From Volvox africanus (taxonomy: Eukaryota; Chlorophyta; Chlorophyceae; Chlamydomonadales; Volvocaceae), in contig BSDZ01000094.1 in NCBI GenBank assembly GCA_030268105.1, forward strand, positions 1,335,001 through 1,399,000: a stretch of DNA of 64,000 nucleotides, given 5' to 3'. Position 1 is the stretch's first letter. Each line of letters opens with the position of its first letter. The translations under genes were made by a program, and so were the position numbers. This document shows, piece after piece, positions 40,792 to 52,841 of this stretch. The notes beneath the pieces were generated by a model. The model was not told the origin of the DNA. It did not search any database and worked only from the letters and a program-made list of their open reading frames with translations.

Positions 40792-41963
40792 CCTTGAAAG
40801 GTGTTCACGAGATCAAGGAAAAATTTGTACCCTGTTCATGTGTTAAGGTTGTGATTTTTTCCTGTGCACTTGACGGTCAAATGTACAATTCGTTTGATAC
40901 CGTGGATGCGTGTCTGGTAAGATATGGGAAAGGCAGCACCTGATGGTGATGTTTCTTGCGGGGGCACAGTACGAGTCCTGGTGTCGGTATTCGTTCGCTG
41001 TGTTCGGAACGGGATTTGTTATGATGCGCCTCGTTATCCATGTTGTGTGCATGTTTCAGTACGATGACTGTCTTGCGCTTCCGGTGGTGATGGCCTTGGG
41101 ACCGGCGGCTGTAATCATCGGAAATGATTTCGCATGGGCTCTACATCTGTGGAGTTGTTACAGCACTTGGCGGATGTGATACATTATTTGCAGGGAAGGA
41201 AAATATTCGCACTGGATTAGTAAATTCCCGAAACTCCCGTGCCTTAGCCCGCCATGGTCCTTCAAGCAGCTCCTCCATCGATATTGTCATTCCGTGCCGA
41301 ACCAAACCCCGAACAAGTGCAAGTTTTCTGCCCGCTAGCAGTGCATCGCATTAGTAGGATACCTGGACTTGTAGCAGGCATGTAACGCAGGTTGACCTGT
41401 ATCTGTAAGACATCCACGTTGGTACTGGCATCCATAACCCGTGCTCGATACCCGCCCCAAAGAAGATCATACTTGCACATGGTGCTCGAAAAACAGCCGA
41501 CTGGTCTTGTTTTGCCCAATCATGCGGCGACACAATGCCCACGAGCTCATGCACGATGTGCACCATTTCCCGTACCGCTACACTGGCGGTGGTGCCTCAA
41601 TAAGAATCAAACTATGGTGCCTGATGAACACCATCGTCACGTAAAAGTGTTCGATCGCGTCGTACAACTGGCTCACGTTTGTCACACTCTACACCTGCTA
41701 AATCACGGGTAACACCTTCATGCATCAGTTCATATGTCAACCCAGCGGTTTAAAGGACTCTTGTGCTGGATGTCATTAGGCTTTAACAGCGGCGCGGTTT
41801 GGGTGAGGGGAACGCGATAGGCGCTCCAATCTGCTGAAGCAGGGTGTGGAACCACGGAGCTGCGCTCACATGCTCATAAATTTATGTCTTGTGCTTGAGT
41901 GTCCCTGGACTTATCGCATTGGCTTCCACATGGTAGTTATCCATCCTACCGCAGGCGGCCCAG
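40792..41963. other. Convergent intergenic region NOP2 / coiled-coil gene
   Basis: It contains the 3' UTRs of both flanking genes; no gene is recognised. Short open frames on both strands lack family features. Confidence 0.6.
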
Positions 41964-44952
41964 TCAGATTTCCTCTCCATGCTCAGGATCTACTGCGCTC
42001 AAGTCGCTTCGTAGTCCCACCCCCAGCTCGCTCGGCTCGTCAGCGTTGAGCAGACGGCGGATAGCTTCGCTCTTCCTTTTATTGTGCTTCAGCTGAACCT
42101 ATTGCAAACAAACCAAAAATGAACAGGGCCATATTTAAGGCGCTATCGCTGTCATGATCGCGTCACTAATATGCTGGCTTACTGCCGTATCATACAACAT
42201 CAGGCTTTTGTTCGGTGGGTAAAGCAATAAGCACGCCCTAGGCACGCAGTGCAAGAAAGCTTTTGCTGGCAGCGAGTGTGGAGTAATGTACAACACTCAC
42301 CTCCGACATCTTCTCCAACAGCTTAGATTGCCATTGCAGCTTACGGCGGCTCTCTGCGAGCTCCGCGACCTCTGTCCGCGCGCGAGCAGCCGCCTCAAGC
42401 GCCTTGGACCGCTCTTCCTCCAGCAGCCGCATCTGATACGGCGATCGGGAAGCAGTTAGTGGTGCATCACAGGGTCGCGGAATCTTATGGCAATTATTAG
42501 CTTGTCTGCTGTCTGGCTACCCGCCTCTCGCATTTTGTGTAGCAATTGAAATATATTTCAAAAGCGCTTTACCCCCACCCGCTCGGATCATTCTTAAATT
42601 CCTTCCCTCTCATCAGGCTAGCCGCCGCCTTCCCGTTTACCAGGCAACCAGATCTCCGCCTGCTTAGTTCCTGCCACAGCCCGCTGTTTGACAAAGCCAC
42701 CCGCAACGCTGGCAAGGCATGACATGTCTTCTCCCTTCCTGTTGCAGTATGTGCAAATAGGCAGGTTCCGGATTGCCAGCTGCGGCCTAGGCGCAACTGA
42801 AAAACACACTGCCAAGTCCCAACCTCCAATGCAAAACCTAGATGCCGGTTTACGCATTTAGCCGAAAGCCCTGTGCAAGCCATAGATCTGCAGCGCTCAG
42901 GATTCACCTTATCTTCCATGACGGCGGATGTGATTTCCGCTCGCTGGACCAGTTCGTTCACAGCCTCCAGACGCTGAAGCGCAGCCACAAGCAGCCCCTT
43001 CAGGTCGTCACGCTCTGCGGTCAGGTCTGCGATGGCTACGGCTGTCTCTTCCTGAGTCCTGCGTGCGGTCCGTGCAGTGCGGGGACCAGCAAATATATTC
43101 CATGTAGTGCATATGACGAGCAAGAGGCCTAATGTATGCTCGCGTTGTGCAAAATATCGACGCCTACCTTGGTGAAGGAGCCAGCAGGGTAAGGCTGCAT
43201 CAAAGACAGGTAACACGGTGAGGCCGGGAATTCGGCGAAGCCAAAATTTTGGTAAAAAGACACTTGCAAGTCATTTTGTAGGAGCAAAACAAATCCCATG
43301 CATGAGCTGCGCATACACTGACCCTGCAATCCACAGACTTGGATACTGTCATTGTTGCTGTCTGAAGGACATCAGCCACACACAGGGCTCCGGTTACGGT
43401 ACTGTGCCCTACATATTCGCTGGAAGTCACCACATATGCTCTTCCACACTCCTCAGCACGATGTGCCTTCTGTCAAAGGTAACTTACAACACAGTGCCAC
43501 AACGCCGAAGAAGCTTGCTGTGCTGAATGGCTGTGCTGAAGCGATCATGATAGGTCGCTGATCGGCACACCAGTTTCACAGGTCTACTACCCAATCCCTC
43601 CATAACCAGCCGAACAAACGTGGATACAAATCTACAGGCTGCTTCCGATTCCTATGGGTTCTACCTAAACGCACTCCCGGCCTACGGACCTCTGCAATGA
43701 GCTATCCAGCTCGCGTACACGCTCTGTCGCGGTCTCGATGTGGCTGTCCCGACTTTTGAGCGCCGTCTTGAGTGCTTTAATGTCCAGCGCCTGGTGCTCC
43801 AGCACGCGTTGCTGACGTTTGACCTCTAGCTCCAGCTTGTTGGCGCGCTTGCGCTCCTCAACGGCGTCACGCCGCAGTCGAGCCTAAAGTTGTAACGGCA
43901 ATCGGTACAGCGTTTGCAGTACAGTTTGGATACTCGATGACCCTGGGCAGACCATAAGCGTTGCTTTAGTTACGATGCTAGTCCGAAAAGTGTGTGCAAT
44001 ATCGTACTGCAGGTTAGAAGCAACCCATTCAAAGCCATGTTTCTCGCGCCCGACAGGAAGACACTAATCCATACGCACATGCTAGCGCAGTTTCCAAGTT
44101 TGGGGGCATGCGGAAGTGCTTTCCTAACCTAGACGGTCGGACGGCCACGAGCCCCTGTCGTAAGGTCTATCCGAGGTCTAAGCTGTACCTTTTCGTGTGC
44201 CCAGGAAGCTTCTGCTTCTTTGAACTGCGCAAGGACTGTCGACAAAGGTGTATTTGCGGGGATGCTCCTCATATGTTCGGCGCTGCGAACAGCGGCACTG
44301 AGACCCCGGCCGCCTCCAGCTATAAGAGTCGATGGCCGGCCCTTGGCACCGCCCTTGGCCTTCTTAACAACAACACTGCATCCAGAAGAGAAGCAGTTAC
44401 CGGTTGCAGACTTGTAGGGACAATTCAAATGCCGATGCATCACGTAACCCCCAGTTGCCTGTCGTGCCGGTTCCAGGTACGCACCGTTCGCGCTTGGGGC
44501 TACGTGCTGCCTCCTCAGCCGCTGCCAGGGCTGCCAATGCGCCGAGATCTTCTTGGAGCGCCTGTTTGATGGCCGTGCCCTGGGCTTCGGCACTGCTCAT
44601 CGCCCGTTCCACACGGTTTATCCGTTCAAACAAGTCTGACATTCCTTTCCGGCCCCTGCAACCGATCAATAATAATCATCTGCATTTCAAGCCAGCTGGT
44701 TATTTGTTCGCATGTACCTGTCGACAGCTGCTGGCTCCACCAATCGCCCATCTTCGCGCTGCGAAGTCAGATAACCCACATCAAGACAAGTACCTCAAAG
44801 ACCAGGCTTAATGAGGCCAATACCTGTCGGTCTGGGCTTCGGGCTGCTACTATCGCTGGACTTTGAGGAATTGCCCCACCGCCACGAACATCCACTCCAA
44901 GCCGGGTTAACCGTGCTTTCAGCTGGTTCAGATCAACGACTGCACCTGCCAT
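41964..44952 (-). CDS. Coiled-coil protein, 346 residues, unknown function
   Basis: The minus-strand exons are 44952-44824, 44758-44718, 44655-44485, 44282-44189, 43883-43690, 43058-42908, 42432-42301 and 42092-41964, all GT-AG with matching phases. After a ~55-residue N-terminus (MAGAVVDLNQLKARLTRLG), almost all of the protein has heptad-like Leu/Ala patterning rich in Glu, Arg and Lys (for example ERKRANKLELEVKRQQ, LLVAALQRLEAVNELV, RRKLQWQSKLLEKMSEL). It ends in a short acidic tail without Lys. No catalytic or globular domain is visible. Long coiled coils of this size in flagellate algae are often centriolar, flagellar or cytoskeletal, but nothing here proves it. I do not recognise the family. 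The short 41-nt exon was chosen because it is needed to restore phase. Confidence 0.8.
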
Positions 44953-45622
44953 AAGCCTTGCGAGCCAGCGCTGTCAACAGTGATGGTAACGACGTGAACT
45001 TTGACCTGTCAGTTGACTTCTTCTAGGCGCTCAAATTAATAAAATACAAAAGCATTATAGGAAGTCGAGCCAAAAAATATACCTTGTGTATGAAAAATTT
45101 TAATGGGAAAATGTAGCTTGCAAAGGGCTGTCAACTTTTAATTACACGGTAACAATACGTCGGAAAACAAATATTTAAAGGTAATGGTTGTCCCATATAT
45201 ACAAATCTGATATTGCTTGCGTTACAACAAAGCTTTGTCTGTAACGCTGCATCGTCAGGTCACGATCCGGGTCCAGCCGTGTCCGGAGGATGAAAAGTTC
45301 TATTTAATACGTATAAGACAACCATAATCCCATGCACATGAGATTCCATATAAAGACGGCCAAGCGCACAAGCTATACTGGACGCCACCACCCGTCCGAT
45401 GAACTTCCATGAATTGTTCGTATTCACAGGCCCTGTCCACAGATGCCATATCCACAGATGCAGAAAGACAGCTGGTCGCAAGTAAACTTCCACGCCCCGT
45501 TCTTCTGTCCATGACCCACGTAAATTATCAGCACAAATAAACCCCGTCCCCCATACAACCATAACATCCCCTTGATCACAAATCAAGCAATAGGTTTCTG
45601 TGTTCGGATCCACGTAGTGGCC
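44953..45622. other. Promoter of the coiled-coil gene and 3' flank of apyrase
   Basis: AT-rich just upstream of 44952 (about 45025-45190). No gene recognised. Confidence 0.55.
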
Positions 45623-48600
45623 TCATGCAGAAAGGTCATTGACAGCCGCGCCGAGGGGCCATGCCGCTTCAATATGCTGACCGTTATACAGGACCTGCTT
45701 CACCAGCGTCACCGAAATCCCAGGATCCAGCTTGAAGCCCTGCAGGATGGAAATACCATGCTAATCACGTTGCACCAACGCAGCTGTGCATAGGATTTAC
45801 ATGCGCCAACTTGCTAACAATAGTGCTTCCGTTTGCACAAATAGGGTTTATACCGCAACCCCAAGAAGATAGAGCGCTTGAGCACGCACCTTGGTGAGCA
45901 TGACGTCACAGTAGGTAAGGTCCAAACACAGGAACTTCGCAGAATCGCCTTGCACCTTGGGGTAAGCCTGAACGACGGCGTCTGTCGTGAGGCCGCACAC
46001 CTCGGCAGCCTTAGCCCTGAACTCCTGCGCAGCAAGGAGAGACGCATGGGGTTCTGCTACCACCAGCTCGCATATAAGTGTGCAACTTGGAAGCATCCGC
46101 AACTTTGTCGATAACCCTCAAACTTCACAAGGATGTGAATGTCACACACATAAACAAATACAGTAAAACGCCCACGACACCCGCGTCCCAACTTACCTTA
46201 GGCGAGGTGGGCCACATGATAGCTTCCTGCACCTTAATGATGCCAGTCTCAAAGGCCCTATCCCAGAAGTACGAAGAAACATAATATTGTCGGCCCTTGC
46301 TCAGACCGTTGCCCCTCCAAGCGCCATTAAACGAGCATTGGAGCTGCAGCATCGAACGTTGTGCGACAGGGCACTTTTTATAGCCTCATGTTGTCAATAC
46401 AGGGTACGCCAATTAAAACCCTGCATAACCACCAAAGCAACACTCGTATTGTGACAGACCAAATGCCTCACCTGCTCCGCGCCGCACGTCAGGTTCGCCT
46501 TCAAAGCCAACTCTCCAAGGTATGTGCACTTGCCCGCATCCCCTTTGTCCCCACGGGGAGTGTATGGGTAGTCCTTCCCGGCATAGGAATACGTGCCAGA
46601 GGCCCCGGAGGCGAAGCACTCGCTGGCCCCTGCTGCATTGTTATCTGACAGAGACGCTTCGATGAGCTTGGCGCGGCCGGCCATGAGCCCGTAACCCAGG
46701 TAAGAATGCACATAGACATTGAAGACCTTGCCGCCACCGTGAAGTTGCGTCACGTAGTCCCTGCGGACCAACGCATTAAAGGATGCGCAAATTTAGCTTG
46801 AAGCTCTCAGGTTGTCCTCGCGCAAAGCCACATCTCTGACAACGCCCAAGACTCTTTAACCAAAGGCTGGCCACTTCGCAGTGCTTGACGGAAAAACCGT
46901 CAGCAGAGATGAGACCCATGCATGTCGCGCCCGAACGGTACGGGACACTACGGGTCAATATCTAGCCCCGCCCTAACCTACACGCATGAAGCAAACCTAC
47001 TTTGGTGCTTCCTTTGCGTCGGTATCCTCCAACGCAAACGCCTCCTGTATAGAGCCGCCTCCCATATCGATGGCAGCAACCGTGTTGCTCACTGATCCGG
47101 ATAGCCGCCCAAGCAGGTAGTTCAAGGTGAGCCATGCAAAGGCACCCTCGTCCTTACCTACAGGTGAACAGAGCGCAGCCGAGCCATTTTTGGAAAACAC
47201 CCAAGCATGTAGTGTTAAGGTGTGTCAGCATCACGTCAAAGCGCCGTGTCCAGACCCCAACTATCAAATATCATGGGACGTTTCGCAAGCAAAGCTGATT
47301 GAAGCCCAAACCATCATGCTACGATGATATGGACGACTCGAATCCTGCCTCATCCTACACAGAGCCCTGCTTACCATCCATGATGGATACCCCTCCTGGT
47401 GCAAGTTTAAAAGGCTGCTTCCTGAGGAGGTCCTCGACAGCACTGAGGATATGGTCTGCCTTGTCTCCGGGAAGTAGTCGCAAGCCCGCGGTGGCCTTCA
47501 GGGAGATAGGCGTCGATGCCTAAGGAGAGGGAGGACAAGGCCTAGGGATCAAGAACTGAACCACGGGGAAACGTGCACATTACCTCCCCGCCGAGACTCG
47601 TATATCCTAATAGCCTCATGACTGGGAACACAATCATGGCTGACAGAATAATTTGTCAAGACTAGTTTCCTAAGTAATGCTCGCGCATTATACCACGCCC
47701 CTTCTCTACGAAGGAACACAGCAAAAGTGATAGCTTTATTCAGTGTTGCACAGTCCAGGTGGTGTCCAAGGGCACCATGCTCCCGAACGATAGATGCTGT
47801 ATGGCTACACCTTGGCCACATCCCTACAAGGGACCGCAAAGCTCCGTGTGACTAATACCAAAAATATTTCCTTCGCATCTAGCGCCGGCTGCCGTTCAAT
47901 GTACGCACACGCGTCCAAGCCGTCTGGGTTATAGTTAACCGGGCACATCTCGTCCAGATTTGTGTTGCTGTAACGCTGATCTTCTCTGCTCTCCCTACCT
48001 GCAAGGCCGCTGGCACCGTCTTTAGCGCCGTGTCCAAAAGCGGTTGGAGTGATGCAGCTGCCTTGGCAGGATCGTCTGCGTAGGAGCTGAGGCCTGGCTT
48101 CAGCTGCTCAAACGTATCACTAATCAGCTTGAGATCCCCGTCAGTCTGCTCAAATTTAAAGACGTGGATGCGACTGCCCGTGCTTCCAGCATCAAATACA
48201 ATAGCATATTTCGTAATCGCAGCTGGCCCAGTGTGGCGAAGTTCCTTCAAGGTATGCGCGCGCTCCACGTGCAAGGGCGACGAGCGGGGTACCAAGAGAA
48301 TGATCGCCAGAATCAGTGCGACCTGCAAAGGTAATAGAGATATTGACAGAAGCACAATGATTATAAGAAACGAAAGAGAAAGAATTACTTCATTCAGCAC
48401 AGGGATGCATTCGATGAAAGAGACATCAGTCGGGAGAATGTGGGGGTAAGCGAATGGCGCTAAAGACTTGCATGCGCCCCGATGATGTGCAAGATGGAGC
48501 TAACAGACACTGTGCCATTTTCAGGAATACTCCAATCCGTAGCAGTAACATGGACCTTCATGAGACGAGTCGAACCAGATGCTGCGAGGTAGCGAATTGC

Positions 48601-48897
48601 TGGCGTCCCGGTGTATAAGACCCCCATGCTATACGTACCACTCTAGACACAACCCAGCTGGCGACCATTGTTCAAAGCTCATGACGCCAACCCAGATCCA
48701 TGCGCGCTGTGCAATCTTCTCTGGTGGTTTGCTTATGTGCTTAAGGGTGCTTATCAAGTGACACAGGGCGCCGCCTGCATGCAGAAGAGGAAACAGATCT
48801 TACCGGGACAGATGCCACCAGCAGCACGCCCCGATACCTGCAGAGCATGAACCCGCACGGCATGTTCGCTGGCAGGGGTCAATCGCCACATACGCAT
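45623..48897 (-). CDS. Apyrase / nucleoside (tri)diphosphatase of the GDA1/CD39 family
   Basis: The minus-strand exons are 48897-48838, 48322-47999, 47519-47375, 47157-47001, 46760-46472, 46343-46197, 46024-45890 and 45739-45623, giving 457 residues. The enzyme hydrolyses nucleoside tri- and diphosphates to the monophosphate with a divalent metal. Apyrase conserved regions are all seen: ACR1 IVFDAGSTGSR (61-71), ACR2 ATAGLRLLPG (137-146), ACR3 DEGAFAWLTLNYLLG (179-193), ACR4 AAIDMGGGSIQEAF (204-217), then YVHSYLGYGL and the C-terminal LDLTYCDV and AAWPLGAA. A single N-terminal hydrophobic anchor (VALILAIILLV, residues 21-31) after a short basic leader suggests a type II membrane protein of the Golgi, ER or cell surface. 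There is no second membrane segment. The first exon (20 codons) rests only on phase and an upstream ATG. Confidence 0.92.
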
Positions 48898-49506
48898 GCC
48901 TGAGGCTGCAGCATCACCTCGAGAGACTGTATGGCAACTTCTTATCGACTGACCGCCAAAACATATCTCCAACGTTTTCCGGCCTCCTCATGTTAGTGCC
49001 CTCCTCCTCGTTAAGTCCCTCAGGATCAAGAATCGAACTGGCCTCTCGAGTGAGGAATTCCTCAGAACTTTGACCTATTTTTGAAACGATGAATAAAACT
49101 GAATTAGATTTACTGGAGCGCTAAGTGCGTGACCGTATTGTTATGCCTGTTGCACATATCCCGCAAACGAAGTGGCAGGAAAAAAAGGATTTCTGGATCT
49201 AATGTACACAAAGAGCATTTCTTCAATATGGTCACAGCAATTGATCACGTCAAAATCTGAGGCATGAGGTTACCTTACTACATTTGGGTTGATACGACCC
49301 ATGCGCAACGACCTCGGCAACCACCTCCAGATGCCAAAGGACATGATTTACAGCTGGAAATCCATATGTGTCCACCATTCTATTAACTTAAAATTATTTC
49401 GAGCAGTAGTTCAGTGTTCCCCTTCTCCTTGCAGCATCCCCTTCCGAAACGTGAGCATCAGCATTTCTGCACAGGGGCATAAGTAAGCAAGAAGCGCTAT
49501 ATACGG
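48898..49506. promoter_or_regulatory. Divergent intergenic promoter region (apyrase - / plastid protein +)
   Basis: About 610 bp separate the two inferred start codons on opposite strands. No TATA box or repeat is obvious. Confidence 0.4.
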
Positions 49507-50309
49507 ATGCATCGAATGCAGCGGGTGATTGCGTCTCCGTCACGCTTTCGCGTGCCTGCACAGGCAGGTATGTTCAAGGCAAGCGGCGTTGACAGAGGGC
49601 TTTTACATGGGTGTCGTCTAATATTTGATAGGTATTTTAGGATAGAATTTGCATTGTTGCATCCAAGTCTGATGCTGAGCTTGCATGTTGTGCATCCCCT
49701 GAGTCCACGCCTCGGCTGTTCAAGGCTCCCCTTGTATTTCCAGGGCGTCGTCGCACGTTTGTGGTAACGTGTGTAAGGCCAGTGGCTGTTTGGACAAGGC
49801 CAACCCCAGACCGTGATGCAGATTTCGTGAAGCCGTCGTATATCCCCCAACCCGTGCAACCCAGCTTCACGCCCAGCCGCGAAGACAGGCCACTTTACGC
49901 ACCAATTTCTCCGGAGTTTCGCCCCGCTGAACTGCCGGTGCGTTGTAGCTGGACTATGTGGGGTGCAGTTGTAGTCGGTTTATATGGGGTGCTTGCTATT
50001 TATCACAAAGTTTGGACTTGCTTGTCGTTCGTTACGATGGCCGATTTTGGCAGGATGTCTTGGCGTGATCTCGATTTCCTGCCGTTATGGCAATTGATAC
50101 CGCAAGTTACACATTTGACAGCAGCAGCGTTCGTTTGCGCGGGGCACCTTCAGGAAACGCCCAAGGAGCTCCCAAATGCGCCAAAACTTCCAGAGCGGAG
50201 GCCGGACGATATTCCTGCTGGTAACCCCAAGGAGAAACCCTCGGAAGGAGCACCTGATAAGCGAGAGGCCCCACCTTCTAAGGACCGCGAGTCAACACCT
50301 AAGAAGTAA
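49507..50309 (+). CDS. Small proline-rich protein with organelle-targeting N-terminus, unknown function
   Basis: The model has three exons, 49507-49567, 49744-49937 and 50154-50309, giving 136 residues. The N-terminus (MHRMQRVIASPSRFRVPAQ, then RRRTFVV) is basic, Ser/Ala-containing and free of acidic residues, as in plastid or mitochondrial transit peptides of algae. The mature part is Pro-rich (SYIPQPVQPSFTP, RPLYAPISPEFRPAELP) and the C-terminus is Pro/Lys/Glu-rich and probably disordered, ending PKK. I do not recognise a family. The second intron (49938-50153) is 216 nt, a multiple of three, and open in frame; if retained it adds 72 residues, including a hydrophobic stretch (WGAVVVGLYGVLAIYH). 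So two protein forms are possible. Upstream ATGs at 49507 and 49516 are in frame; the first is used here. Confidence 0.65.
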
Positions 50310-50838
50310 TTAGTTGACGAGCGTGTTAGTGCACGACGGCGCTTAGGAGGATGATTTTGGACTGGCGCAAGCAAGAGAGAATTTTCTGGTTCAAATTTTG
50401 CTAGTAGACGCTGGTACGAAATGACTCAGTTAGCGAAAAGGCTAGCGCAGCCTGCACGCCGCGGCATGTTGCCCATTGATGGTGTCTGTGCTTGTGCTCT
50501 TTTGCATTTGCTACCTTGCATACCTCTGTGTTTGCCTAGACGGACGCAGATTAAGATGTGAAACAATTCGGCATACATTCTGCATCTGAGTTGTGGATTT
50601 TCAAAATTTCTTCTCCCAGTGGTACTAAAAAAACGTATGAAGACAAAAGCAAGCGTGTACAATTCTTAATCATCGCTGGTTTGATGATTCTGCCCACGAT
50701 ACATGCATGTAAGAGCAGCTAGAATGAGATTGATTTGGCGCATATTATACAATGTAACGAGGCACAATCAATTACAAGTGCCCAGCCATGATGCACGAGA
50801 CTGTAAGCGAGAAGCTGATTCTTGTGACGTAGGTCAAT
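50310..50838. other. Convergent intergenic region
   Basis: 3' flanks of the plastid-type protein gene and the ribosomal protein gene. No other gene recognised. Confidence 0.6.
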
Positions 50839-51833
50839 TTACTTCTTGCCCTTCTTGCCACCCTTGCCTGCCGGCGCCTCCGGAGCGGCCGATGCAGCTG
50901 GCGCTGCAGCAGCCTTTGGCTTCGGTGCACCAGCAGGAGCACCGCCCTCGTACACAAAGGTGTTCCCGCACTTGCCGCAGTACACGCGATCGAAATGGGT
51001 TGCCATGAACGTACCCGGACCGCAGTTGGGGCACTGCTTGCGCAAGCGCTGCACCTTGCCCGAATCATCCACCTGATGGAGTGATAGGGCGGGGGCACAA
51101 CTTAGCACAGTTAACAAACGAATAAGCGAAAATATGCAAGGCTCCCTTTGGCATAAGCATGAACTCAGATGTCCCATATTACCCCCAGGAAAACAGTTTG
51201 TGGACCTCACCTCAAGAGGCCGTCCCATAACCCCCCACCTTTTCCGGAACCCCCTCCCCACCTTGTAGAACTTGAGCACCCGAAGCTTAATCTTTTTGTG
51301 CTTGTGCTTCTGCTTCTTTGGCTTGGTGTAAGTCTTCTTCTTGCGCTTCTTGGCACCACCCAGCAGGCGCAACATGCACATCAGAGTGCTGTCATCGCTG
51401 ACACCTGCCTCAGTCAGCACCTGGCTGTCTTCCAGTTGGATGCCGTTGAACAGAATACGCTGGTCAGCAGCCTCCAGGCCTGCCAATCACAAAAGGCCCT
51501 TAATTTATTCATGTCATCAAACGCGAATACAGGCTGCGCACTGCAAGACCTTGTCAAAGGGTACTCCGCCAGGAACCCCACTGCCACGCCCAAATATTAT
51601 CTATATTGCGCCCTTCGATAAAAATTTGTCACGGGCTTACCCTGAAGGGCCTCCACAGCAGCCTTCACATCGGCGACAGTCTGCGCCGGACTCACCTCCA
51701 GGAGGTGAGTCCGGTCTGCAGGAAAATGAGAAAAACAAGTCCATGAGAGTTGTATTGTAAAAAGTGACTTAGGAACAAACAATTAACAATATAAAGGGCG
51801 GCGCATCTTACCGGTCCGGACAAAAATCTGCAT
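50839..51833 (-). CDS. RPS27A: Divergent ubiquitin-like / ribosomal protein eS31 (S27a) fusion
   Basis: The minus-strand exons are 51833-51812, 51715-51641, 51479-51262 and 51072-50839, giving 182 residues. The C-terminal part is a clear eS31: Lys-rich [26 protein letters not shown], and a zinc ribbon (CPNCG ... YCGKC) with GNTFVYEG. An Ala/Pro/Lys-rich tail of about 30 residues follows. The N-terminal 74 residues keep the ubiquitin fold pattern (start [19 protein letters not shown], end LRLLGG), so cleavage after Gly-Gly by a deubiquitinase is likely. They are much diverged, however: two residues shorter in the first hairpin, the Lys48 and Lys63 equivalents are Ile and Asp, and only the Lys27 equivalent is left. 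It is therefore a ubiquitin-like leader, comparable to FUBI on eS30, not a source of normal ubiquitin. Start chosen at the only ATG that gives MQIFV. Confidence 0.94.
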
Positions 51834-52841
51834 TTTACGGCACTCGGCAGTGATACCAGTGCCTTCCTTGCACCGTAAGAGGAAGAGGTAAGGGCACGGA
51901 AAGCGGTGAAGAGCTCCGCCGCCTTCCTTCGTCGTACACGCCGTACAGTAGTTTATAATTCCAAAAACTGTCCAGTACTAACGCCAAAACGTGTACTTTC
52001 TATCATCACAGTGGAGAGTGTTTTTTAAGAATAATAAATCGCTGTGTCTCGGTGGACCGACAGGTTGGACAAATTGTTAAGTGCTCCATAATGAATACCA
52101 CTAATTATAGTACATATTAGAAACCGGCGTAAATCATGCACGAGCGTTCATGCCCTGGAAATGAAACATTGCGCGCAAGGTCATGGGCAAGTTTAAATGC
52201 CACTTCAAAAGGATATCAAAAACTATGTTGTACCTGGAAGTACGCGATGGAACGAGTTTTCGGCTTTGGTTTAAGATGACCCGTGGGACCTTGCTAAGGT
52301 GGAAAAGGTTGCAGTGGCAGCTATGTTCAAAGATACGTGTAGCTGAGCATTTGCCAGGTTACGTTCTTACTACCATCTTGTCCGAAGTTGTGTCCAATGA
52401 GCCGGGTCGAGTTCATCGTAGCTCCTCCCTGCTCCTCTCTTTCCCCAATAGATGGAGGTTTATTGCTATTTAAGTGATGTTGTTGGTCATGCCAGGATTA
52501 TCGAGCTGAAAACCTACTGGTATTGAAAAAATTCGTGCTCTTGCTGTCGGTTTTTCTTCCCGGTCGACCGTTTCTCAAGGAGGTTCACCAAGCTGTCACA
52601 AACTTACGAAGTAACCCTAACATGCAAGCGGGTCGCGTTCATAGGAATATGGACTACGTAGGAATCTTCAGGGCAGGTAATATGACACAACAGAATGTTT
52701 CCAAATGTTGCTCGTTGTGCGCAGCTTTCAAAGGTGAACATCCAGCGAAAAACGATCGCCGTAAGCACATTATCGCAACTGGCGTGGCCTGTTTGCCGTC
52801 CGTAATTGACCAAACGTGCAGATTTGCCGCGCGCATATCAG
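51834..52841. promoter_or_regulatory. Divergent region between eS31 (-) and caleosin (+)
   Basis: It holds the ribosomal-protein promoter and probably the first exon(s) of caleosin, which I could not place. AT-rich around 52020-52180. No other gene recognised. Confidence 0.4.

Noticed and set aside
44820..44824. Later donor for the coiled-coil gene's first exon (after LVFE)
   Set aside because: Also phase 0, so not excluded, but the donor at 44823 (CAG|GTATTG) has the better consensus; choice noted as uncertain.
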